DNA of 64,000 bases from CAWCTB01 sp963798275 (lineage in GTDB: Bacteria; Acidobacteriota; Terriglobia; Terriglobales; Acidobacteriaceae): contig CAWCTB010000030.1 in NCBI GenBank assembly GCA_963798275.1, forward strand, positions 1 to 64,000, in the 5' to 3' direction. The position numbers were made by a program, and so were the translations under genes. Position 1 is the first letter of the stretch, and every line of letters starts with the position of its first letter. The notes under the pieces are model-generated. The model did not search any database and was not told the origin of the DNA. It worked only from the letters and a program-made list of their open reading frames with translations. Of this stretch, positions 8,061 through 15,046 are shown in pieces.

Positions 8061-9284
8061 GTGCCCGTGCCCTATTCCATCAAGAGGGACGATTGCATCT
8101 GGCTTAAACATCTACCCCCAGATCTACAGCTTGTCCTTTCGCGGCTTGCTGAGTCAGAGCCAGTGTGTTTGAAGCTGAATGGTCACGAGACCGTTTGGTG
8201 TCGCATGCGCAGTGGCCCGCACGGGCCGACCCCGGGAATTCGGGTCACGCGCGGCCATGACTTCTGGAGATCCGTCCCTCGGGGAGCGGGATTTTCGCTG
8301 GAGCTAGGAACTGGAAGTGGGGCACCTCTAGCTGTGACTGAATCCGCGGCCAAGCCCGAACACGCGCAGCAAGAGGCTTCAGTTTTGGACAATGATAGTC
8401 GTTTCTTCAGCGAATATCTCTTCGCAGATTACTCAGGTGCCGCTTCGGGACATGGTCAAAGGAAGTCGATCAAAGTCGCGTTTGCCAAGGCGCGTTTTCC
8501 GGCAACGGTGGACTCAGGTGTCTTTACACGCGAATCGCTACTGGATTGGATGCATCGGATGCTCCTCGACGCTTCGGACCGTGGCGTAAGGGTTTGTCTT
8601 GGACAGGATCATTCTTACGGGTTTCCGTTGGGCCTTGCGCGAGAACTTGGATTTGCCGCGCAGCCGTGGCGGTCTGCGATTGTAAGTTTTCTCGACGGCA
8701 GCTATGCATCTGATGCTCCTCGTTTCACGGGTGTTCCAGAATTTACGGCCGGCATCAATTCATGGCTTCGATCGCGCGGCTTTCAGGATTACTTCTGGTC
8801 GGCCACGCAAAAGGGATATGGTCTGCCTTCTCGTAATCCGCGAGTAGCGACGGATGAGGCCTTTTCGCGAGTCACAGATACGCGACGGAGCAGTTTCGGC
8901 CGGGGTTCGCCAATGCCCTTCAGCAGGGTGGGCGACAACGGGTCGGTCGGCGGGCAGGCACTATGGGGACTCACGATGCTGCGTCGGTTGATTGCGCTGT
9001 GTGAACGTGACGGCATTCTCCTTCGTTGCTGGCCGTTCGACGGATTGACGGTGAGTTCGAAGAATTATGAGAATGCACATGTCCTGGTGGAGGCGTATCC
9101 ATCGGCGCTCCGTGATGCTTTCGTGGCTCAGTCGGATGAGGCTGATGCGTTGTGCACTGTGGAGGCGCTTCGGATGGCGGATGCGGAGGGGCGACTCGGC
9201 CCGTTGCTGGATGTGGCTGGGATTCCAGAGCGGTTGCAAGCCGCGGTGCGATTTGAAGGTTGGATCTTTGGCCAGGAGATTTAG
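8061..9284 (+). CDS. two-domain protein with a C-terminal DUF429-like (RNase H-fold) domain
   Basis: 407 aa from GTG 8061; no strong ribosome site is seen. Residues 1-85 form an unrecognised domain with GIRVTRGHDFWRSV. Residues 115-405 carry the marks of the DUF429 family, predicted RNase H-like nucleases: FADYSG near the first strand, QDHSYGFP, VEAYPSALR, SDEADALCTVEAL and a final EGWIFG. The acidic residues in these motifs would be the metal ligands. Function is unknown; a nuclease role in an island with a methylase remnant is inference. No transmembrane segment or signal peptide is seen. Confidence 0.6.
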   Translation: MPVPYSIKRDDCIWLKHLPPDLQLVLSRLAESEPVCLKLNGHETVWCRMRSGPHGPTPGIRVTRGHDFWRSVPRGAGFSLELGTGSGAPLAVTESAAKPEHAQQEASVLDNDSRFFSEYLFADYSGAASGHGQRKSIKVAFAKARFPATVDSGVFTRESLLDWMHRMLLDASDRGVRVCLGQDHSYGFPLGLARELGFAAQPWRSAIVSFLDGSYASDAPRFTGVPEFTAGINSWLRSRGFQDYFWSATQKGYGLPSRNPRVATDEAFSRVTDTRRSSFGRGSPMPFSRVGDNGSVGGQALWGLTMLRRLIALCERDGILLRCWPFDGLTVSSKNYENAHVLVEAYPSALRDAFVAQSDEADALCTVEALRMADAEGRLGPLLDVAGIPERLQAAVRFEGWIFGQEI

Positions 9285-9322
9285 CAGGGGGCAAGGCACG
9301 AGTTGGCTACACGTCCGGGTGA

Positions 9323-9790
9323 ATCTCCGAACTTTCGGCGCATCGCAGCCCGAGCCGGTATCGCCAGTACGGCGAGAAGGAAATCGAGACGCTGCGCCAA
9401 ATCTGCCTGTATCGATCGGCGGGTCTCAGCGTCCGCGATGTGCGGCAAATGCTGTCGGGTCCGGCCGGGGCCGCAGCAGCATTACTCACCCGGAGGCTGG
9501 TGGAATTGGAGGCGGAGATCGGGGAGTTGCGCCGTCACCAGCAAACCATCCTGAAACTCTTGCAAGCGAGAAAATCGCTATTGAGGAGAACCAAGAACAT
9601 GACCAAGGAAAAATGGGTGACCATCATGAAGTCGGCGGGATTCAATGAGGATGACATGCGCCGCTGGCACAAGGAATTCGAGAAGGCGGCGCCCGACGAT
9701 CACCAGGAATTCCTGCAATACCTGCATATCCCGCTGGAGGAAATCAACTCCATCCGGGAATGGAGCCGTGGCGCCAACGCGGCCCATTAA
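9323..9790 (+). pseudogene. MerR-family regulator remnant lacking most of the HTH
   Basis: The frame is open from 9323 and reads ISELSAHRSPSRYRQYGEKEIETL, then LYRSAGLSVRDVRQMLSG and a coiled-coil, ending in a MTKEKWVTIMKSAGFNEDDM effector-like segment. A complete MerR protein has about 35 residues of helix-turn-helix between ISELS and RY; here they are missing, as if by deletion. There is no upstream ATG. ATG 9600, preceded by GAGGAG, could still start a 63-aa protein made of the C-terminal segment. Confidence 0.55.
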
Positions 9791-9813
9791 TCACAATGAA
9801 GGCATGATTACGG

Positions 9814-10239
9814 TCATGCCTTCGCTATTCTTTTGGTCAGCCGGATTTCTGCACCGCCGCGCGCAAAACTAACTTCATCGACCAGGCTGCGCATCAGAGC
9901 AATGCCGCGCCCGTGATCGAGCGCGCTCGTCTCATATTTCGCAGGATCAACGTTTTCGAAATCGAAACCGGGGCCAGGATCCCGCACCACAATGGTGATG
10001 CGATCGCCATCCGCCGCGACGGAACAGTGGATCGGTTTGTTCGGATCGCCGTTGCAGCCGTGCAACGCGGCGTTGGCAATTGCTTCTTGCAGCGCAATGA
10101 GGAGATCGAGCTCGTCATCTTCACTGCTGCAGAATTGACCCAGCCACGCCATCACGCGGTCGCGAGCCGCAGGCACCGATGTGACGTCTCCGGGAAAGGC
10201 GAACTCCGCGCGGAACACTTGCGTCTCTGTGGTCGGCAC
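9814..10239 (-). CDS. RsbW/SpoIIAB-like serine-protein kinase (anti-sigma factor)
   Basis: 141 aa from GTG 10239 with a GHKL ATPase fold. The N box is LQEAIANAALHG (Glu and Asn, residues 49-60), the G1 box is VRDPGPGFDF and the G2 box is DHGRGIALMRSLVD. Proteins of this kind bind and inactivate a sigma factor and phosphorylate a STAS antagonist. A STAS gene lies 460 bp away on the opposite strand, so the two could form one partner-switch pair. The start codon is uncertain because no clear ribosome site is visible. Confidence 0.8.
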   Translation of the reverse strand: MPTTETQVFRAEFAFPGDVTSVPAARDRVMAWLGQFCSSEDDELDLLIALQEAIANAALHGCNGDPNKPIHCSVAADGDRITIVVRDPGPGFDFENVDPAKYETSALDHGRGIALMRSLVDEVSFARGGAEIRLTKRIAKA

Positions 10240-10702
10240 ATATTCATTATGGGAGTAGTGTCGGCCGGCTACTACCGCGTCCTGTGAAAAGTCGGGTTAA
10301 TTGTTTGTGAATTTTAGTCGGATCATATTTGCCGGGAACCTTTCATCGCCGCTCGCGTAAATACAGTCAGTATTCGGGTGAAATGCGGGCCGGATCGCAC
10401 CTGCAGTTTACTTTCTAAGTGGGTTACGGCCTGCCGCAGGATTTCCGTATGCCAGGGTTCATTACGATGTTGTGAAACGCACATTATTGAGGCAAATGCT
10501 GCTTCCTGGGCGATGTTCAAGTCGTCTAATACGTAACTTGTTTACCCATACGGATACAGCGCAGGAAATTCGTGCCATGTTGACTCGACGGAAACGCATA
10601 TCGTGCATGATCGATACGACCATGCAGACACAAACGACGTATATGCAGGCGTGCAGGAAACGAAAGCTCGCTGCCAGAAACGACCACAACCATCTGGATA
10701 GA
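10240..10702. other. intergenic region between divergent anti-sigma and STAS genes
   Basis: About 460 bp without a supported gene. It should contain the promoters of both flanking genes. I see no clear sigma-70 boxes or repeats. Confidence 0.4.
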
Positions 10703-11068
10703 ATGATGTTGAGAATTGATATCAAAAGCATGAATGGCGCCGCGACCTTGCGGTGCACCGGCCGGCTGGTCTTCGGACTGGAGGCAGAAACCTTGCGTGG
10801 AATCGCGAAGTCCAGGCACGAGAGAATCATCCGGATAGACCTGAAGGGCGTGGAAATGGTGGATGCCACCGGCCTCGGACTTATGGTTGAGCTGCAGCAC
10901 TGGGCGAGCACCAATCGGCGTGAGCTCACTTTCGTCAATGTTGGCGATTTCGTGCAGCGCCTGATCGCACTCACCAGACTTGACGGAGTTTTGACGCTTC
11001 CCGGATTCGAGCAGGCAGTCACGGACCGGCGAGATGAGGAGAATCTCCGTCGGGCGATGATCGCCTGA
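10703..11068 (+). CDS. STAS-domain anti-sigma factor antagonist
   Basis: About 121 aa from ATG 10703 or 10706; the upstream open frame is rich in Arg and Cys and does not look coding. The core reads RIDLKGVEMVDATGLGLMVEL, where Asp-Ala-Thr-Gly sits at the place of the DSSG phosphoacceptor of SpoIIAA/RsbV proteins, so Thr would be the phosphorylated residue. The likely partner is the RsbW-like kinase at 9814-10239. A hairpin terminator follows at 11098. Confidence 0.75.
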   Translation: MMLRIDIKSMNGAATLRCTGRLVFGLEAETLRGIAKSRHERIIRIDLKGVEMVDATGLGLMVELQHWASTNRRELTFVNVGDFVQRLIALTRLDGVLTLPGFEQAVTDRRDEENLRRAMIA

Positions 11069-11097
11069 ACTATCGATCCCCATTCAACTCTCATACA

Positions 11098-11140
11098 AAA
11101 GGCTCCAGTCCTGAGTCGTCATTCAGGGACTGGAGCCTTT
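11098..11140 (+). terminator. rho-independent terminator after the STAS gene
   Basis: A 14-bp stem (AAAGGCTCCAGTCC at 11098-11111 with GGACTGGAGCCTTT at 11127-11140) carries A and T at its ends. The inner loop can pair further with one bulged base. Confidence 0.8.
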
Positions 11141-11254
11141 CGTTTACTTGGCCTCAATTCAAGAAAAATTTGGCCTGTTACGGAAATTCATGAATCTCGA
11201 AATCCCGGTTGTCGTTTAGGCTGGAGACACCCTTACGCGTAGGAGAAGATCACG

Positions 11255-12259
11255 ATGCCTCACAAATTCATTCGATCGACTGGACTTGCGCTGATCTGCG
11301 CGGTGTTGCTACTGGCGGCGGGAGCGGCTGCGCAGGTTCCGTCGCCGGCGTTATTGGTGCTGAACAAGGACGACAATTCCCTGGCGATCATCGACCCGGC
11401 GACCAACAAGATTGTGGGGACGGCTCCCACCGGAGACGCTCCACATGAAGTCACGGCGTCGAGTGACGGGCGCTTCGCTTATGTGAGCAACTATGGTGGA
11501 TACGACGCGGCTTCTGCGGGACGGAGCCTGTCGATCATCGATCTGGATTCTCGCAAAGAGACGCGGTTCGATCTGGGCGAGCTACGCCGCCCGCACGGCA
11601 TCGAGTTCGAAGATGGCAAGGTCTACTTCACTGCCGAGTTGAACAAAGCCATCGCGCGATATGATCCGCAGAGCAAGCAGATCGATTGGCTGCTGGGGAC
11701 GGGACAGGACCGTACCCACATGCTGGTCCTTACCAAGGCACTCGATACCATCTTCACGGCGAATGTCGACTCCAACACAGTCAACATCATCGAGCGGACT
11801 GCCACGCCTGCGGGATGGACGGAGACAGTTATTCCGGTCGGCAAGGGTCCGGAAGGATGCGATCTGTCGCCGGACGGGAAAGAGTTCTGGGCGGCCAATT
11901 CAGGTGATGGGACAGTGTCGGTTATCGACGTTGCCGGCAAGAAAGTAGTGCAGACGTTTGACGTGGGGGCGAAGCACTCCAACCGGCTGAAGTTCACGCC
12001 GGATGGCAGGCTGGTGCTGGTCTCCGACCTGGGCAGCGGCGACCTGGTCATTGTCGACGCTGCCACGCGCAAGCAGGTCAAGCGATTGAAGCTGGGCAAG
12101 GGCACAGCGGGCATCCTCATCGTTCCCGACGGGTCGCGGGCCTACGTTGCGGTGAGTCCCGAGGGGAAGGTCGCAATTGTCGATCTCAAGACTCTGACCG
12201 TGACGGGAGAAATTGCGACCGGAAGGGGACCGGATGGAATGGCCTGGGTACAGAAGTAG
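11255..12259 (+). CDS. secreted YVTN-family beta-propeller protein
   Basis: 334 aa. An N-terminal signal peptide ends near GAAAQ (about residue 27). Six or seven propeller repeats follow with the typical LAIIDPATNKIVGT, FAYVSNYGG, VSVIDVAGKKVV and VAIVDLKTLTVTGEI strands. Proteins of this family are often surface or periplasmic; the ligand is unknown. AGGAGAAGATC lies just before ATG 11255. It converges on mdh, with a shared terminator between. Confidence 0.85.
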   Translation: MPHKFIRSTGLALICAVLLLAAGAAAQVPSPALLVLNKDDNSLAIIDPATNKIVGTAPTGDAPHEVTASSDGRFAYVSNYGGYDAASAGRSLSIIDLDSRKETRFDLGELRRPHGIEFEDGKVYFTAELNKAIARYDPQSKQIDWLLGTGQDRTHMLVLTKALDTIFTANVDSNTVNIIERTATPAGWTETVIPVGKGPEGCDLSPDGKEFWAANSGDGTVSVIDVAGKKVVQTFDVGAKHSNRLKFTPDGRLVLVSDLGSGDLVIVDAATRKQVKRLKLGKGTAGILIVPDGSRAYVAVSPEGKVAIVDLKTLTVTGEIATGRGPDGMAWVQK

Positions 12260-12284
12260 GAGCAGGGAGACGATTCCGGGCGCA

Positions 12285-12318
12285 AACAGAAATCCCGCTC
12301 GCAGGCGGGATTTCTGTT
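12285..12318. terminator. bidirectional terminator between the YVTN gene and mdh
   Basis: A perfect 14-bp stem (12285-12298 with 12305-12318), six-base loop, with A-rich and T-rich flanks, lies between convergent genes and can act in both directions. Confidence 0.85.
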
Positions 12319-12334
12319 ATGCGTGACACTCGAA

Positions 12335-13261
12335 CTAGACGTTGATTACGCCGACCAGCTCCTTTACCGCGTCCGCGCTCTTCTGCAAAGCTGCCTGTTC
12401 TTCGGAAGTCAGTTTTATCTGGATGATCTCCTCGATGCCGGCCGCGCCTAGCTTGCAGGGCACGCCGACGTACAGGCCGCTGATGCCATACTCGCCTTCG
12501 AGATACGCAGCACAGGGCAGGATCTTCTTCTTGTCCTTGAGAATAGCCTCGACCATCTCAGCTACTGCTGCAGATGGGGCATAGTAAGCGCTGCCGGTCT
12601 TGAGATACTTGACGATTTCGGCGCCGCCATCGCGGGTGCGCTGGACAAGCTGTCCGAGCCGGGTCGGCTCAATCAACTCGGTGATAGGAATGCCGGCGAC
12701 TGTCGAGTAGCGGGCCAGCGGAACCATGGTGTCGCCATGGCCGCCGAGGACGAACGCGGTAACGTTTTCCACCGACACCTTCAACTCCATGGCGATAAAG
12801 GCCCGGAAGCGGGCCGAGTCGAGCACGCCCGCCATGCCGATCACGCGATTGCGCGAAAAGCCGCTGAGCTTGTAGGCGGCCTGCGCCATGGCGTCCAGAG
12901 GATTAGAAACGATAATGAGAATGCAATTGGGCGAATACTGCACTACTTTGCCAACCACGTCGCTCATGATCTTGTGATTGGTGTTGAGGAGATCGTCGCG
13001 GCTCATGCCCGGCTTGCGCGGAATGCCGGCGGTGATCACCACGATGTCGGAGTTCGCGGTATCGGCGTAATCATTGGTGCCGATCACGTGCGAGTCACGC
13101 TTTTCAATGGGCATGGCCTCGAGCAGGTCGAGTCCCTTACCCTGCGGAACGCCCTCGATGATGTCGATCAGGACGACATCGCCGAGTTCCTTGGCTGCCA
13201 TCCAGTGGGCCGCGGTTGCGCCCACATTTCCTGAACCAACTACCGTAATTTTTTTACGCAT
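12335..13261 (-). CDS. mdh: malate dehydrogenase (LDH-like type)
   Basis: 308 aa, full length for the LDH-like malate dehydrogenases. It oxidises malate to oxaloacetate with NAD in the TCA cycle. Visible are the Rossmann motif GSGNVGATAA (8-17), Asp at the end of beta-2 (VLIDI, NAD preference), ITAGIPRKPGMSRDDL (substrate Arg residues), NPLDAM, and the catalytic His in LGGHGDTMVP (about 175). It starts at ATG 13261. The icd gene follows upstream on the same strand with a 112-bp gap. Confidence 0.95.
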   Translation of the reverse strand: MRKKITVVGSGNVGATAAHWMAAKELGDVVLIDIIEGVPQGKGLDLLEAMPIEKRDSHVIGTNDYADTANSDIVVITAGIPRKPGMSRDDLLNTNHKIMSDVVGKVVQYSPNCILIIVSNPLDAMAQAAYKLSGFSRNRVIGMAGVLDSARFRAFIAMELKVSVENVTAFVLGGHGDTMVPLARYSTVAGIPITELIEPTRLGQLVQRTRDGGAEIVKYLKTGSAYYAPSAAVAEMVEAILKDKKKILPCAAYLEGEYGISGLYVGVPCKLGAAGIEEIIQIKLTSEEQAALQKSADAVKELVGVINV

Positions 13262-13373
13262 AAGTTCTTTCCATTTCCGAGGTCGCCGTGGGGCGGCCGT
13301 CGCTGCAAGATGAATTTGGTTCCTGAACTACAGTACCGGCGAAGGCCGGGCTATGTTACCTGCACCCGTAATG

Positions 13374-14804
13374 CTAGCTGGCGACGAAGGAGGCCACCGG
13401 CTGCATGTTTTGGATCATGTGGCTGGCAAACTCGCTCGTCTTTACCTTGGTCGCACCTTCCAGCATGCGCTCAAAGTCATAGGTCACTTTCTTCTGCTGA
13501 ATGGTGCGCTCGATCGAGTCCTCGATAAGGCGCGCGGCTTCGTGCCACCCCATGTAGTCGAACATCATCACCCCGGAGAGCATCACCGAACCGGGATTGA
13601 TCACATCCTTGTCCGCGTACTTCGGGGCGGTGCCGTGCGTGGCCTCGAAGATGGCATGCTGATCGCCGATGTTGGCGCCCGGGGCAATGCCCAGTCCGCC
13701 GACCTGAGCTGCGGCCGCGTCGGAGATGTAGTCGCCATTCAGGTTGGGCGTGGCCAGCACGGCGTACTCGTCGGGGCGGGTCACGATCTGCTGGAAGATG
13801 CTGTCGGCGATGCGATCGTTGATCATGAGCTTGGTCTTCCAGGCACCCTGACCGTGCGTCGCGTAGATGGCGTCAAGCACTTCCTGGACTTCCTGGTGCA
13901 GGTCGTCGCGGAACTGCGGAGAGGCAAACTCCAGTCCCGGTTCAATCATCTTGGCGTTGTCCTCGACCGACAGACCGGGGTGTTTGTCGAGATTGTCGAC
14001 GATCCAGCTTTCGCGCTCGGTGATGACCTTGTCGCGGAACTCCTGAGTGGCGACTTCATATCCCCACTGGCGGAAAGCGCCCTCAGTGAACTTCTGGATA
14101 TTGCCCTTGTGCACCAGGGTTACGGATTTGCGACCGTTCTTGAGGGCATACTCAATCGCCATGCGAACCAGCCGCTTGGTTCCGGTGATGGAGATGGGCT
14201 TGATACCAATGCCGGAGTCTTCGCGCAGACGCTTGTTGGTGCCGGCCAGCATTTCGTTGTTGATGAAGTCGATCAGCTTCTTAACCTGCGGCGTCCCCTG
14301 CTTCCACTCGATGCCGGCGTAGACATCCTCGGTGTTCTCGCGGAAGATAACGATGTCCATGCGCTCAGGGTTCTTCACTGGGGAAGGAATGCCCTTGTAA
14401 TACTTCACCGGCCGGACGCAGGCATACAGGTCAAGGATCTGACGCAAGGCGACATTGAGCGAGCGGATGCCACCGCCGATCGGAGTTGTCAGCGGCCCCT
14501 TGATGCCGATGCGCAGCTCGCGAAACGCATTTACGGTGTCGTCGGGCAGCCAGGTCTTGAAGCGGTGCATGGCCTTTTCGCCAGCGAACACCTCGTACCA
14601 GGCGACCCTACGCTTGCCGTCGTAGGCTTTCTCGACGGCAGCATCGAATACCCGCACCGATGCCTTCCAGATGTCGCGGCCAGTGCCGTCGCCTTCGATA
14701 AAGGGAACGATGGGATTGTCGGGGATGACAAGCTTGCCGTTCGCGTAAGTGATTTTGGTTCCGTTTGAGGGCAGGGGAATTCCGTTAAAAGATAAAGCCG
14801 CCAC
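13374..14804 (-). CDS. icd: NADP-type isocitrate dehydrogenase
   Basis: Oxidatively decarboxylates isocitrate to 2-oxoglutarate. I place the start at GTG 14804 because GGAGG stands 7 bp upstream, giving 476 aa. The frame stays open further upstream only to a TTG. The substrate loop GGGIRSLNVALRQ carries the phosphorylatable Ser, followed by YACVRPV, FRENTEDVYAGIEW, and the metal and cofactor segment ending in ATHGTAPKYADKD. It lies in the same direction as mdh, so the two TCA genes may be co-expressed. Confidence 0.93.
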   Translation of the reverse strand: MAALSFNGIPLPSNGTKITYANGKLVIPDNPIVPFIEGDGTGRDIWKASVRVFDAAVEKAYDGKRRVAWYEVFAGEKAMHRFKTWLPDDTVNAFRELRIGIKGPLTTPIGGGIRSLNVALRQILDLYACVRPVKYYKGIPSPVKNPERMDIVIFRENTEDVYAGIEWKQGTPQVKKLIDFINNEMLAGTNKRLREDSGIGIKPISITGTKRLVRMAIEYALKNGRKSVTLVHKGNIQKFTEGAFRQWGYEVATQEFRDKVITERESWIVDNLDKHPGLSVEDNAKMIEPGLEFASPQFRDDLHQEVQEVLDAIYATHGQGAWKTKLMINDRIADSIFQQIVTRPDEYAVLATPNLNGDYISDAAAAQVGGLGIAPGANIGDQHAIFEATHGTAPKYADKDVINPGSVMLSGVMMFDYMGWHEAARLIEDSIERTIQQKKVTYDFERMLEGATKVKTSEFASHMIQNMQPVASFVAS

Positions 14805-14820
14805 CGCGGCACCTCCGGAT

Positions 14821-14848
14821 TTCAAGTAGAAATATCTTCAAGTAGAAA
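14821..14848 (-). promoter_or_regulatory. two direct 12-bp repeats in the icd leader
   Basis: TTCAAGTAGAAA occurs at 14821-14832 and exactly again at 14837-14848, a 16-bp period, immediately upstream of the icd ribosome-binding site. It may be an operator or a slip duplication. The rest of the 14826-15046 gap shows nothing else I recognise. Confidence 0.35.
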
Positions 14849-15046
14849 CATGCCGTTGGCGGTCCAACGCCAGGCTTGATCAGGACGAGGCGCTGCCGGA
14901 GGATTGGGCGCTCTCCGGGCCCGTGCGGCTTGGGCATATAACCCTGAACTGCCAGCGAAACCGGAGCGGCTGGCAGAAACGCCCGTGTTCTGTCAAACAC
15001 TCTACGTTATCACCGGAAGGGTGGAGCTTCAAACAAATCTGAACGA

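Noticed and set aside
13353..14768. Long open frames antisense to icd, eno, gpmI and dnaE
   Set aside because: They are shadows of GC-rich codon use opposite well-conserved genes and show no family features.
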